The notes below the pieces were generated by a model. It saw only the letters and a list, made by a program, of their open reading frames with translations, ran no database searches and was not told where the DNA came from. Positions 14,356 to 29,718 of a stretch of 64,000 nucleotides of DNA are shown here, one piece after another; position 1 is the first letter of the stretch, and every line of letters starts with the position of its first letter. The position numbers and the translations under genes are program-made. The DNA is from Tillus elongatus (Eukaryota > Arthropoda > Insecta > Coleoptera > Cleridae): positions 136,148,063-136,212,062 of the forward strand of contig OZ023263.1 of assembly GCA_964006375.1 (NCBI GenBank), written 5' to 3'.

Positions 14356-15370
14356 ATGGCAGTTTCAAAACGTATTTCAGTGGAGAAATGCCATAAACCA
14401 ACATTCAAAAATCCAAAATGTTGGTTGATGGAAATGCTGAATATATACGAATTTAAATGGAGAGTTGCTTCGATGCAGGTTAGTTCGGATTTAGACCTGG
14501 CCAAGGTACTAGATAAGCAGCAACATAAAACAATGGGAGAAAAGACGCCAACGAAAAATAGAGGTAAGTGTATTGCTTATGCAGATCTAGAAAAATCATT
14601 TGGTAATGTGGTTTTAAATCTATTGTTTCATATTATAATGAAAAGACTGGATTAGATTATTTGTATAGAATATTCTCAACCTATACAAAATCAAACTACG
14701 TTAATAGATATTAACGGACATGAAATTGAGGCTAAAATCAGGAAAGGTTACGGCAACATGTCCGTTTTCGTCAGATTTGTTCTATGTGTTTATATAATAT
14801 AAGTACAATGAATAGCCTAAAAAAGACAACAGAAATAAAAATAAATGGACAACGGTTCCATCGTATAAGGCACGCAGATGATATAGGAGAAACAGAAAAA
14901 TAATTAGAAAAGATGCTGGTTGTGCTGGAGAGTAAAATAATTGAACTGAAAATCAATATGACAAAAACAAATGTAATGACGATTAGCAAGGATAGGACTG
15001 TGAAACTAGATACAAAGCTAATCGATCAACAACTTGAACAAGTAGAAACGTTAACGTACTTGGTAGTATTACAACGGATGATGGTAAATGTAGCAAATAA
15101 CTGAGAAGGTGGATCGCGATGGTATACCAGGCATTCAGTAGCTTAGACCTGAGGCAAATAGTCATCAGGTTTAGTTTATAGAGTGATATAAAGTGATAAA
15201 AGAGGATATTATAATATGGGACAGAAAGCTATACTTTGAGTAAGCGAGACATGAACACAATAGATGCTTTCAAAATGTGGACGTGCAGAAAAATCACAAA
15301 GACAAATATCACTGATAGAAACACGAACAAAAACGTGCTAAAAACGGTAGAAGAATATAGATTTTTGCTG
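14356..15370 (+). pseudogene. LINE reverse-transcriptase pseudogene
   Basis: Fragments of an RT are readable in sequence along the plus strand in shifting frames. They include CIAYADLEKSFGNV (palm region, usual form DLEKAFD), NQTTLIDINGHEIEAKIRKG, a mutated FADD region near 14870, LKINMTKTNVMTISK, EQVETLTYL, then TWTLSKRDMNTIDAFKMW-like thumb sequence near 15225-15290 and TDRNTNKNVL. Many stops and frameshifts are present and the endonuclease domain was not recognised, so the copy is 5'-truncated and dead. The arrangement resembles the endonuclease-RT LINEs that are abundant in insects; I cannot place the clade firmly. Confidence 0.75.
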
Positions 15371-16499
15371 AAATAAATTCAGAGGAGGAAGTGAAATCTA
15401 GTGTGATATGTATCAGACTAAATTTCTGTCAGAAAGTTTCTGACAACATAATTTCAAGGAGCCATACTTTGTAAAAGGGAAAGAGGTAAACCAGAAAGGA
15501 AACTTCTTGAAACCAGGTCGAGTTGATGAAATGTGGAAGCTACAATGAAATGAAAGAGCTTCTAGAGACTGAAAGTCATGGTTGCGATGACAAGGCGACA
15601 TCGCGGTAAGACTATGATGATCATTTCTAATGAAATTCAAAACAGAAATCTTTACAACATTCTATGCGCCTGATTTACAAATCTGTTTATTATTAATATA
15701 TGTTTCTTGAGTTACACACAAAATCAAGCAGCCGGATACTCCGAGTTAAAAGAGTGTGTGGTTGTTGAAGCCTTATACAAGTGTCAGATCAAGCAAGCAG
15801 AGCTCCAGAGCTTGGTTTTGCCAGTCATGGGGAACTTGAGTTCTCTCCCTTTGCGGAACAGAGTAAGGAACAAAAAGACAGAGATGGCCCATGTATACGC
15901 CCGGTCCTGAGTAACAAGCGGTCCTGATTACGCTCCTACATAATCCTGCACAGCACGCTACTGGCCCTGCTAATTGTAATACTACGGCATCCTGCACTTA
16001 TCTGCCCGGTGTCTACATGATCCACAGGCCGAAAGCTCTCCGCAAAGAATATTGTTATGATCTATGTTGGTGTGTGTGGCTGTACAGGAGAATGCGCCCA
16101 GTCATCCTGAGCGTTTTCGTATGGAGGCTGAATGTAAGATAAAGCACGATTCTTAGACGAGTCAGCAAAAATTTTTATTTTTGTGAACCACTTCGTTTAA
16201 AAATTCGCTGTTTGTGTTATAGATCGTATAATTGATAAATTGGTTTCACGAATTTCCATATAAAATAAAAAAATGTGTAAAATATATTTCTACCATTAAT
16301 ATGAATTTTATATCTTATTCTGTTGTCTGAAAGTGCCCTACAATAAAATACCGGGAAAAATTAAACATTATAAAAAGTGGTCGCAAATATTTTTGTCAAA
16401 ACTGATCCATTGGTGATATATTTACATACATCACTCAACTTTGGAGTCCTGCTCTTGAAAAAAATAAAAGAGTCATTCAATTTAATTAGTCACTTATAA
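15371..16499. other. no recognised gene; slightly GC-richer patch at 15720-16140
   Basis: A 67-codon plus-strand frame at 15707-15910 and its antisense shadow have no family resemblance I can name. The remainder is AT-rich. Confidence 0.4.
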
Positions 16500-17700
16500 A
16501 GCATTCCAACAGGTCTGGCATGCGGCACTCCTAAATAAAGTTGCATCGTATGTGTTGCCTTCCAAACTCTGTTTATGGATATCTAGTTTTCTGGAGGAGC
16601 ACTCAGTGCATATGAATGTGGATGGTGTTTCATCGGATGGACCAAAATTAATGGGGTGCTCTGCAGAGTTCGGTTTTGTCTTCCACTCTTTTTCTTTTGC
16701 ATTTGAATGACATTGTGTAAACCCCTACCAATCTGATTCAAAGCTTCGCTAATGATAGCACCCTTCAAAATACCTTTTCATTGCCTTGTGCAATATCTGT
16801 ATCTAGCTCATCATTAATTATATTTTGAATAACCAACTTCCAAAATTGTGACACGTGTAAGATTGTTAGCTGGGGAACTACAAATTTAGTTGAGTGTATT
16901 GCTTCAAAAACATAAAACTGCATCTTATGCCTATAGAAAAAGGTGATCTACAAGGTACAGAGGTTTAGGAGAAACATCTACCCAAAAATTCACCCCTCTA
17001 TATTGGGTAACAGTTTTAGAGGATATTTCTTGCCATTTTTTTTTTCTCTCTCAGGGCTCGTCCGCGGCTTTACCGCCCCGATAGCGTTGTTTGTTACCAT
17101 TTACATTTTACATGTTTCCAGTATTAGAAATGTAACAGCCAAGAAGTTTGGCTTTCTATTTCGGAACGATACTATTTTTACCACAACAGATTACGCTATA
17201 TAAGGCAGATACATCCACAGTTGGAGCGTTGTTTAATGTCTGAGATGCTATCCTAAAGGCTATTTATTCCCTCTTAGATTCCACTCAAAAACGAGCTGTT
17301 AGCCGTATATTACAACCAACCCCACTTTTATAGATCAGAGGAGAAGGGCTGGAGATCTCTGCCTCTTCTAATGATACTATCATCTACATTGCCTTCGGAA
17401 ACTGTTTCGTTGGTACCTCGCCATTTAAGACCTCTTATCACCAACTTAGTTTAACCAAAAAGTTTCTCTAGTGTCCAACTACCCACTTGTCAAACATCTC
17501 CTTAAGAATTCTCCGCAAAATATCTTATCTTTGGAATACCCTCTAGACAGACATATTTTCGAAAAGGTATTATTTCCAGCTATTGATAAAGCAAGCAAAG
17601 ACTTATCTGGTGTCACAACAATCAAGTTGGCGATATTTAGAGACACATATGCTTATTTACAAGTCCCATTAAATATTATCAATTTTTGAAAAAAAGTGAC
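16500..17700 (+). pseudogene. jockey/CR1-like LINE reverse transcriptase, interrupted
   Basis: In-order RT fragments can be read on the plus strand: VWHAALLNKV and LPSKLCLWISSFLEEHSVHM at 16510-16610, then NVDGVSSDGPK. A degraded region follows in which the YADDST motif appears as ANDST. Next come VTAKKFGFLFRN at about 17130-17170 and LDSTQKRAVSRI at 17275-17310. The order matches the RT of the element at 60735-61716, which has the same C-terminal motifs in better condition. Between about 17046 and 17095 a piece of another LINE's 3' end interrupts it. Stops and frameshifts throughout. The downstream frame 17471-17689 may be decayed C-terminal sequence. Confidence 0.7.
17040..17095 (-). mobile_element. 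3' tail fragment of the R1/LOA-like LINE
   Basis: A T-run (minus-strand poly-A-like) is followed by GGGCTCGTCCGCGGCTTTAC and CGCCCCGATAGC. The same block ends the LINE at 53915-58758 (53933-53963) and occurs at 39955-40040. It is a heavily 5'-truncated copy lying inside another LINE pseudogene. Confidence 0.75.
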
Positions 17701-19190
17701 GAATTTTTGTTGGATGCAAACCCAGGACCTTCTGCAAAGTAAGTCAACGTTCTATACCGAGACCACTTTTAATCGTTTTACATGAAAGGTATTTATTTTG
17801 ACAGTTCTTCTATATTTCCTTCCCAATTCCTTAAGCTTCTAGCCATGAGATTCCCCTTTCTTTAGGACCACAGAGACGCTTTTTGTTTATAACCTCCGAC
17901 ACAATATAGCCAAAGCAACCTCAACATGATATAGATTTGCTTGCATGAACTTGATACTTTAGTTTATTGAAGAAAATATTTACTTCCTCCCTCGGCAAAC
18001 ACAATATCCGCAATTAGCCTTTGTGCCTTGCCCCACTCGACCTTGTTACTGAGTTTTGCATTCCGTTTCCGAGCCCCTATTTTATGTTTCTGTGATCCAG
18101 TATTAATGATATGTTTTGAGTTGTGGTGTCCCCTGTTGCCCCGTCCTGCTTGCAAGACCCACAGCCATGTAGTTGGCCAGCTTGAGATGTCGACGTCTAT
18201 ACCAGGCCAGCCGTACACTTTTCAGGGCATTTGATCTCTTCATGGGTTTAGCATTTTGCCCACCTTTGTCCTACGAGTAACATAAAAAGTAGTTCACTGG
18301 AACAGAGCGCTTAATATTCAAGTAAGGCACTAATACATGGGAGTGTGCTTGATTCCTCAAGGGATACGTTCGCATCCCCTTATACTTCTGCAATCATTTA
18401 GCCCTCGGCACCTTGTCGTACACCATGGCTTGGATTGTTTTGGATAGCGAAAGGAACTCTTTATTCGCGATACCTCTCGCTTTTTATATATATTGTGAAA
18501 TAGCTCAGTATTTCTCACTGGGTCTTTTCAGCATGTTTTCAGCAACCTTCTATAGATCAATATCTTTAAATGCAGCCTTGTACTCTTTTGATGGATTTTT
18601 TATATATACAAATATCTCCTGCGTTTCTATGCTGTCGCATATAACCCTGGACTTTGTATTCTATACGTTGGCAATTTAACAATTTGTCTACACAATAATA
18701 ATACCGTGTCGTTTGCATATATTGTTTTGTTAGCTACCCTGCCAGTAACCTTGATGTCTATCTTGGCGTCTAAAGGCTGGTTCATACTATTAGGCATCAA
18801 ATTGCTCGTGTACTGCAGGTTCAGTTTCAGACATATACACTGTTTTTCGCATTATCGGGTAAAGTTGGCATATGGACCTGAGTGTTATAATATTTGACTG
18901 CGGTATAAAAGTTAATCTACGCGCGTGTCTATTTTTTCAGTTATCGTAAGACGCACGATATTCTTTTTGATAATTACAGTCTAAAACGTAACGTGTTTGA
19001 AGCAGTACATACCCCATAATATCAATACTCTCACGTAAATACCTTAGAACAATATTTTTCGAAGCCGATGCGTTTTGTGCCATATACATATTGTGGTGCC
19101 TGATAATATGATGCTACCTTTATAGTGCCTTTTTATAAAGAGTAGAGAAGTCGTTGAATAATATTGGTGCAAAATAATTATTGTGTGACT
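17701..19190. other. no clear gene; faint minus-strand RT-like sequence near 18,700-18,870
   Basis: Minus-strand translation near 18,700-18,800 gives IDIKVTGRVANKTIYANDTV. This is reminiscent of the GIKVNG...RYADDTVL region of a LINE RT, but neighbouring domains are not convincing. The GC-richer block at 18,000-18,240 is unrecognised. Confidence 0.3.
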
Positions 19191-19510
19191 GACTACCTCT
19201 TTCGCAGCGGTAATAACGTGTGTTTCTAAACCTAAGGCTCCTGGATTGGACTCCTAGTGGGGCATAATTTCATATTTTTAGTAAATACTGTAGAATTAAC
19301 ATCAACCGAGGTTGTGGCGTTATGTTTGAGCAAGTCGTGGGTCTGCACATTGTGCCCTACGGAGGGGCATAAGGCCATCGCTCTAGTGTATGTTGGGCTT
19401 GTTACAGATCCCTTACCTATTTACGGAAATGTAGGGGTTTGGCGAAGTTTTCAGAATAGTGAGTTGAAACTGCTCCCTGGAGTCGGAGTTGCGGAAATAG
19501 GTATATTTGT
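19191..19510 (+). mobile_element. SINE family S2, diverged copy
   Basis: A tRNA-like head (from GACTACCTC, with ACGTGTGTTTCTAAACC) is followed by the family body ACATCAACCGAGGTTGTGGC, and then GTTGGGCTTGTTACAGATCC. It finishes with a tail region containing ACTGCTCCCTGGAGTCGG. The head and body match 44946-45240, and the last 130 bp match the minus-strand repeats at 45787-46045. The tRNA boxes here have decayed. Short frames across it are not genes. Confidence 0.8.
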
Positions 19511-21570
19511 TTTATGTTTCATGTTTTTATTAGTGGTTGTGTCTTATCTAAGTGAAGACCTTGTTATAATTAACATAGAAAGCATGTACATACTGATTTA
19601 GGCCCATAGCGTTTTCTACATACAAATCGTGTTTCAGTAAAACTATTGTGTCTTATTAAAGAAAACTTAGGATAACGCTTTTGACAGATATCTTTAGCGT
19701 AAAGCTCACCAAATTTAGTTTTCAGAAACCATAACCCTTTTTTATGTAACTTGTGTAAGGGATGCCAGCAAAATCAAATAGGTATGGGCCATTGCTCTGG
19801 CATAATCGCAGCGTTCCATTTTGCATTGTATAACTGGCCTCGAACTTCTTAAATCAATTGTACTATTTCTGTAGATATCTGATTTTTGCGGCTCAAATTA
19901 CACTTGTGACCCCTCTTTTAGTGATATTTAATCCTGTATTGTCTTTGAGATTGTTTAAATAGATTGTTTTTCCTTATTCTTTAAGCAGTTCTTTATCATT
20001 TAGAGTTTTCTTTTAGATCGCAGATGTAATTTTCTTCTATATTCTCTAAAATATATGATGATGGCTGGCTCTTCTTTCAATTATCTTTTTAATTTTTTTT
20101 AATGCAGATTGAAGGAATAGTGTTGTTTCTTGTGCAAATTAGGTACATTTGTCTTTTTAAGTCACCGTTCCTTGCCGTCTTTAATTTTTTTCGGTTGTTT
20201 TATTAGTTTTTTTTAGTTATTTATTTTCGGTGATTTCTGTTTCTATATCTACAATTGGCAGGGTTCACCATGCGCCAATAGTTGAATACATGTGTCGACG
20301 TATGCGTTTACCAGCCCCGCTGAGTTTCTAAAGGAACTCAACCGTTATCAAAGTGGAACGACAGACAAATAATGTCACAAAATAGTGCTTGAAGTCAACA
20401 GTGCGTTCATTAGTTTCCAATCTCTGAAATGTATGGGTATTTATCAGATAAGGGCTTAAACTCAGCTGCTGGCGCCTGGTGAACTCGACCATGTGTTGAT
20501 AAGTAGATTTGTCAACTTTGTGTGTTTTGTTCCTTACTCTCAAAGTATTTTTCTCATGGAGCTGATGTCAGTCCATTCCATTTCTTATTAACACTATTAT
20601 TATTGCAGGCACTAGCCAAGGCTTTTTGTACAACACGCTAAAAATATAAGGCTAATGATAGTATTGCTACTAATATTACCATTAATTGTAGTTATTTTCC
20701 ATTTTCGATTGTTTCTATTGTATTATATATTAATTAGATATATTACTGTTGTAAAATTCACAGTGTAGTATATATCTAAAAATTTAATTGTCAATTCATT
20801 TAAGATCATATCTTTTAACACTTAAATGTTTCTTTTTTACCTACCTGTAGTGATGTCGATCAAATTTACTATGAATGCAAATTATATAAAATTTACGTCA
20901 AAGATAAACGTTAAAAATGTTTTGTTAGAGGTCGACTGTCAATAAAGTAATATAGTCATATCCAAGAAGGTGTCGGAGGTTACCAACACTCCGGTATGAG
21001 GAGTTAGTACATATTCGTGACTGACTTTTCTGTGTTTGTTGGCAAGTCATGGTGATGTTGTTACTAACCACACTGACATATCCTTGCTACCAAATCAAAA
21101 CCCTCGCCAGGCCCCCTGGCACATAATAAATATTACGTCAATCATTTGGATGTTCATTTATTTTTACATTTTATGAATACCTTTTCTGTGAAGGAATCTA
21201 AAATATCACGAAATGGTTTTCCTTTTTTATACAGGCGATTTGTTTAGTTAATGAATTGATTTTAGATTTGAATGAAACTTACCTAAGTAATCCACATTTT
21301 AAAATAAATTGTTTTAATTAAGGGAAAACAAAACATATAAGGCCCATAAATTATAAAATAAACGAAAAAGTGAAGTGCAACGGTGGAAAAGAATGTATGA
21401 ATAATGAGTTTATCGCCTTTAAATAAATTCCTCGAAGTTTTCTCTATTATTGTTAGTGGCTGCGGCTACTCTGGCAATTCGCTCATTTCTAATATTTTAA
21501 TTTACATCTGTGTTACATACAGTTTTTACTCTTATAACTTAAATATACAAGAGGTACTCAATTTATATAT

Positions 21571-21576
<6 letters not shown>
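19511..21576. other. no gene recognised
   Basis: AT-rich sequence. The minus-strand frame 20328-20543 (71 codons) has no recognised motif. Confidence 0.5.

Positions 21577-21667
<91 letters not shown>
21577..21667. repeat. (TA)n microsatellite
   Basis: A pure AT alternation of about 90 bp preceded by ACACAC. Confidence 0.98.
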
Positions 21668-21668
<1 letters not shown>

Positions 21669-21930
21669 CTTCTCCGAAATTATTTAAGAATATACAGGAA
21701 TACATCTCTTTATGCCTTGGGGCCTATCAAGGCAACTTAAAAACACACAAGAGGGCCGTACTATTACACAATAAAAAAGTTTAGGTACAGCTTATGACTA
21801 ATACAGCATTAAATTGAGAACTATAAGGCCTTATGGTTCTAAAATAATTCTAAAATATATGATGTTCTTATATTATAACCGAATGTTCAAAGACTCAACA
21901 TGTTCAACAATTGTTTGATATACCTTAGGC

Positions 21931-22456
<526 letters not shown>

Positions 22457-22499
22457 TTTTTATTCTAGTCATTGTTTCAAATTAAACGGCAGCATTATT

Positions 22500-22745
22500 T
22501 TTGATCTACAAATGTTTTCTGTAAAAAGATTAATCTTGTCTTTATTTGTGTCACAGTTTAAAAGAATATGTTGAATGTCTCCCAAATCACCACAATCACA
22601 CAGAGTACTGCTGCGGAGGTTCTGTAGGAAAATATGCTCTAGTACCAAGCAGTGGTAGAAAAAATTATCTTGAGAAAAGTTTTATGGTCTTATAAAGGTT
22701 TTTCCTATGATCACCTTTATGTTGTAACAACCATTTTTGTGTATA
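22500..22745 (-). pseudogene. LINE ORF2 C-terminal remnant
   Basis: Minus-strand translation gives FFYHCLVLEHIFLQNLRSS then TLCDCGDLGDIQHILLNC. The CDCG...HILLNC pattern is the cysteine/histidine motif found just after the RT and RNase H region in jockey-type LINE proteins. Only about 60-80 residues remain. Adjacent family Q copies on both sides delimit it. Confidence 0.6.
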
Positions 22746-23062
22746 CGATCTATATACGAGAACTTAAAAAATACTAAACTGATTTGATCTAAACTTGTCA
22801 TATATCTCCATTTTGTTAAGACCGCTGAAGAGTTCGTTAGTCAGCCCGATCGGACCAGTTTTTCTAGAGAAAAATTTGATTTCTCTGAAAAAAAAAGGTA
22901 TATAAAAAATAACAAGGTTATTTTGATGAAAATTGGTAGGTGTATTTCCACTTACCACATACCAAAATTCAACTTTCTAGGTTAATAGCAAATTAGGTTA
23001 TTCAAATTTGAAGCATTTAATAAAAATTCGCTACCATAATGCACTTGCTACGTCCCGAATTT
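22746..23062. repeat. family Q copy, short
   Basis: It contains the family blocks TCGGACCAGTTTTTCT and TTCAACTTTCTAGGTTAATA, and ends in ATTCGCTACCATAATGCAC with TTGCTACGTCCCGAA. Left part degenerate; (TA)n absent. Confidence 0.7.
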
Positions 23063-24316
23063 TTTACTACTCTCTGGGCATCCTACGCCCACTTGTCCAC
23101 CCACTCATTACCCACTGTCACACAGTGAGGTTCTCTCCATCATGTTCCAAGCAAAGTTATGTTTTTCTATATTGCAGATTACATTTTTAAAACTCTCTTT
23201 TCAGACAATAAAGTGATAAACGGACAAACCAACGCAATCAGTAGAAAAACTTCAGATGCAAATGCGTTATGGTAGCGCATTTTTTATTCACTTTTGTTAT
23301 ATAAAAACTGACAAATTGTTTTGACAAATGTCACATGAAAAAACTTCAAACTGACAAACTTAATAACATATGCATCTCCGACAACCGCAGAACATAGTCT
23401 CTTCCAAATTGACAACTCCTGTGTAAAAATATATGCTATTTAAACGATTTTATGGAAATTTTAATTACATAATATCCATTTCTGTTTATTTACATTTAAA
23501 ATAATATTAATTAAAAAAACTTCAATTTTGCCATTTATTTAGAAATTTTTACATAATTTATATAATGTATTATACTTAATACAACTTCTATGTATCACAT
23601 ACTTACACACTTCTAGAAACGTTTAAAAAAAAGTCTAACTGCAATCAAAAATTAATATAACCAGATGGATTCCATTCGAATGGCGCCCATTTATATCAAC
23701 TAACCAAATAGCACAAGTTTTAGGTTAGAAGGGATTCGAAACATTAATAAATGAAACTCCATTACTAACAATTTTATGTTCAGTAACACAAGTAACAGAA
23801 ATAAACTAACAATATCTGTATTATCTAAACTGGTATAAATGTGAATTTATACAGTTTTAAATGTGATGAGAGAAACTGATGTAATTTGGTGTGTATTTTC
23901 AAGTAGAAAAGACGTTTCTAATAATTATAAATCTAAAATGTCTAACCAATTTGTTGTTTAAATATGAAATTATAACTACCAACACCATCGTATTTAATCT
24001 GCCAACATCGAGATGTTTAGACAACTAATAAATTTTATAATTTGCCGTTTGTGGCTGTGACATATAAATCATAATATTGAGAAAAAGTTATCTACATAAA
24101 AGTACCTTTTTGAAGAAAAAGTTCTTCAATTAGCGGGAAATCCGCCATTCGTGTTGACGGGCACTGATAACAACTTGTCCTACTTGTCGACGTTGCTTAC
24201 TTTCAGTTAAGCAACATCGGGAAAATATTAATTACCTGTTTGTTACATCGGAAGCTAGATAAAAGCACTATATTAAAGTTTTTATAAAATAAACTGCATT
24301 AAATGTTATTAAAAAA
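23063..24316. other. no gene recognised; one solo family Q end
   Basis: AT-rich. A single diverged terminal motif (TGCGTTATGGTAGCGC, about 23262-23277) is present without a partner. No coding sequence seen. Confidence 0.5.
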
Positions 24317-24751
24317 GTTCTGGACGCAGCAAGTGCGTTATGGTAGTGAATTTTCATTATATGTTTCAAATTTGAATAACTCAATTTTCTATAAACTTAG
24401 AAAGTTGAATTTGTTATATGGTAAGGTCTTTCCCAACGCAACATATCCACCAAATTACATTAAAATCGCTTTGTAATTTTCGGAGAATAAACTCATCTAA
24501 GCTATTAATAAAAGAAAGTTACTTGTGAATTTTCATTAAATGCTTCAAATTTGAATAACTCAATTTTCTATAAACTTAGAAAGTTGAATTTGTTATATGG
24601 TAAGGTCTTTCCCAACGCAACATATCCACCAAATGACATTAAAATCGCTTTGTAATTTTCGGAGAATAAACTCATCTAAGCTATTAATAAAAGAAAGTTA
24701 CTTGCCGAGTTTCATCCAGATCGGTTAATTATTTTTTGAGTAAACGTATGG

Positions 24752-24833
<82 letters not shown>

Positions 24834-24962
24834 AAACTGACCCCGGATATGCGTTCTAGGGGTCCTAGTTCGCGCTTATATGAAAAAACTTTGCAAAGTC
24901 TCACCATCGATACCTCTATTACTGAATTTTTTTTAAATAAAAATTCACTAAAAACGGACAGC
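24317..24962. repeat. family Q copy with 179-bp internal tandem duplication
   Basis: It starts with GTTCTGGACGCAGCAAGTGC. The next 179 bp (24348-24526) are repeated at 24527-24705 with only a few differences. A (TA)n of about 75 bp follows (24756-24831), then the CTGACCCCGGATATG block and the hairpin end finishing in AAAAATTCACTAAAAACGG. The high identity of the two units suggests a recent duplication. Confidence 0.85.
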
Positions 24963-25976
24963 TTTATAGCAGGGGAGTAAAAATATATATATAAATTAAA
25001 TGTAGAAAATTTACCCTAGGTTGATGAAATAAATATATAAATATAATGCTTGTCAGTAAATGTGGAATGCTTATGATGATACTTTATTTAAAATTATTAA
25101 GATTCGTATAACATGTAAATAACTTTTAAAAGTGCCAAAATTCTTATTCCTTTGCAGAACAGTTTTACTACAAAATCTTCCCGCTTTTTATAATACATTT
25201 GCTGAATACGTAAGGTTCCAAACCAAAATCTTGTTTTTATTAAAGTTTGCTACTAAAGCGAACTTAACTTTTTGATTGCTATGGAGATAAAAAGTGTCTA
25301 ATAATTTCTTAATATTGTGTCATTTACCTGTTCAGGTTAGTGCATTCTCAAGGGAGTGACAATATATATTTTTTATAAAATATGTCTGCCAGTTTGCCAA
25401 ACTGAATTCACACTATTCCCAGCAGATAATAAACACGTATTGTTAAACCCATTTATTGTTTTGTATGGCATATCTATTGAGAGAGTTGTGCGCTCTTTGA
25501 CAGAATGGGAATAAAGCAATTTTTACGAGTCACTCCTGAAGCTATTTTTCAATCCACAATAGGATATCTGATAATAAATTTGATAAACATAGATGTTTTT
25601 CGTTTATCAGGTCCTAGGTATAAATAAGTATAATGTAATTATAAAAAACGTATAATATTTGCTTCTACTACCTGTACAATTTTATTTTATAAAATAAGCT
25701 GTATTTCCAATTTTAAATGATTCAAAGGTAATAGTTATTACAGTTAACAAATAAATAAAAATTCAAAAAGACATGGAACTATTATGACAAGGCCAGCATA
25801 TCAGTTATTAAGCAGTATAACACAAAAAGTGATGTACCTAACTTGTAGACACACTTGACCTCCCTGTTTTAAACTTATATTTTACCCTACAATAATTTAT
25901 CTGTTCATGGTCAAATAAACATACATTTTGTTAAAAGGAACACATGTATGATATTCCATATAACATTAAGACATAT

Positions 25977-25979
<3 letters not shown>
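24963..25979. other. no gene recognised
   Basis: AT-rich sequence with no recognised repeat or frame. Confidence 0.5.
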
Positions 25980-26046
<67 letters not shown>

Positions 26047-26222
26047 GCTGTCCATTATAAAAAGCTGCACCAGGGTTTTCCCGAGAACTGCTAAGAATTT
26101 CGAAAAGTCCTAAAACCGATCGATTTTGTTTGCGAGGGGGACACTTTTTTAAACTAAAGAATTTGTAGCACTCAACGGCTAGCAGTGGTGACTTTCGCCC
26201 CACAAATTAAGGAATTTGATAA
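25980..26222. mobile_element. (TA)n tract abutting a truncated M1 MITE
   Basis: (TA)n at 25980-26043 is followed directly by GGGGCTGTCCATTATAAAAA, GCACCAGGGTTTT and about 150 bp that match the reverse complement of the right end of the MITE at 1712-2563. The copy stops near 26222. The MITE end coincides with the end of the microsatellite, consistent with a TA target. Confidence 0.75.
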
Positions 26223-26983
26223 TGCATATATTTGTAACTAAGATAAAATAATATACTATATACTCTGTACAATTAGTAAAAAAGTATTTTAACATTATTA
26301 AGAGAGTAAATATGAAGATAGTAGTTTTCAAATGTTTGCTACTAAAGTGGAAAACAAAATAAGTATGTACTAAAAACATTTTCCGTCAATATTTTATATT
26401 CACTTATATGCAAGAATAACAAGCACCAGAACAAAATAAAGCCAGTTAAGAAAATGAAAATGTTGTTTTTTTTTTATAAAAATATAAATTTTTAATAGAA
26501 AACAATTATGTTTGATTATATTTTTTTACTTATCGTATACTATCATATATATGCATGCATATTAATTGAACTGGTGGATTATCAAATGAAAATTTTAATT
26601 CATAAATAAATTTTGTAGCTGCGGTTCTTAATAAATTCAACTAAACAATTATTTCAAGTTTGACTTTTTATTTTATTCAATTTCATTGTTGATTCGCAAC
26701 AAAAAATAAATAAATAAAAAGTATTTAAAAAAAGATTAAATTGATATGACAGGATTTACGTTATATTAATTGTAATATATGCTATTCTGTAATATAACTA
26801 TGAATTGTTAATTAATGGTATTTTAATAATTTTTATTGCTTCTAAAATTTAGAACACAAAAATGTTAAATATTGTTTCGCCAATTTTTTTCTAGCAACAG
26901 GTGGGTTGAGATATTTGTGCTATCGTATTCATTATGCTTATTTGTTTGTAAATAGTTAAGTTTGTGAAATAAGAACTAAATAA
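26223..26983. other. very AT-rich spacer
   Basis: No coding sequence or known repeat recognised. Confidence 0.5.
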
Positions 26984-27296
26984 AAGTTCGGGACGCAGCA
27001 AGTGCGTTATGGTAGTGAATTTTTATTAAATGCTTCACATTTGAATAACTCAATTTTCTATAAACTTAGAAAGTTTAATTTTGGTATGTAGTAAGTTATT
27101 TCCTTAGGCAAGATATACACAAAATTTCAATAAAATAACTTTGTAATTTTCAGGGAAAAAATTTTTTTTAGAATGAAAACTCAAATGTTTCCCGCAAAAC
27201 CCTATCCGATTTTCCTGGCTAACGAAGTGATCCAAACTATTAAAAGAAAGGCACTTGCCGAGTTTCATCGAAATCGGTTAATTATTTGTGAGTTAT

Positions 27297-27368
<72 letters not shown>
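26984..27368. repeat. family Q left half ending in (TA)n
   Basis: It starts with TTCGGGACGCAGCAAGTGCG, is collinear with 24317-24755 through the GAGTTATCGG block, and stops at (TA)n 27300-27368. The CTGACCCCGG right block is missing and the tract continues into a short (GT)n. Confidence 0.85.
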
Positions 27369-29229
<1,861 letters not shown>

Positions 29230-29600
29230 AAATCAGACGATGTCCCAGCCTTAGGGCTGTCTCTCCTCCGAAGTTAGGCCTTCCTCGCCACAAAGAAAGC
29301 CAGTGTTTGGGCGCGGCGCTTAAAAAGCGTAGTCTCTGTTCACAGGTAATCATTTGTGGAATTTTCGCGACTTAACGCCCCCCTTGCCTCGAGGAAGGCC
29401 AGTGTTCAGGTGCGGCGCTTGAAATAGTGTAGTGACTGCTCATAGGCAATCTTTTGTGGTATTTTTGCGATTTCACGTCCCCCTCGCCTCGAGGAAAGCC
29501 AGTATCCAGGCACGGCACTTGAAATAGCGTAGTGTCTGCTTAACAGGTAATCTTATTTGGCATTTTCACGATTGAACGCCCCCTTTCGCAAGTGAGAATA
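29230..29600 (+). repeat. three 100-bp GC-rich tandem repeats
   Basis: A unit beginning CCTCGCC or CCTTGCC and containing GAAAGCCAGTGT, GGCGCGGCGCTT, CACAGGTAATC and TTTTCGCGA is repeated at exactly 100-bp spacing, with unit starts at 29283, 29382 and 29482. A fourth partial boundary lies at 29582. The repeats sit just upstream of a small ORF that resembles the start of a retrotransposon ORF1. Tandem promoter monomers are known in the 5' UTR of several LINEs, which is the reading I prefer. Confidence 0.75.
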
Positions 29601-29718
29601 CTTGTATCGGGCACCAGTGTCAGAGACACTGCCCGGAAAGGAGGTTTGCCCGGGAAACTTTCACAGGTCAGAGCGTTCCGTTTTTCGGAGGACCTAACCT
29701 GCGACTTCTCCGCGTATT

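Noticed and set aside
14356..14655. Intact 99-codon gene
   Set aside because: Its C-terminal half is RT palm sequence and the reading continues in other frames, so it is part of a LINE pseudogene.
18000..18900. Possible LINE RT on the minus strand
   Set aside because: Only one short segment resembles the YADD region; the neighbouring sequence could not be matched, so it is kept only as a low-confidence note.
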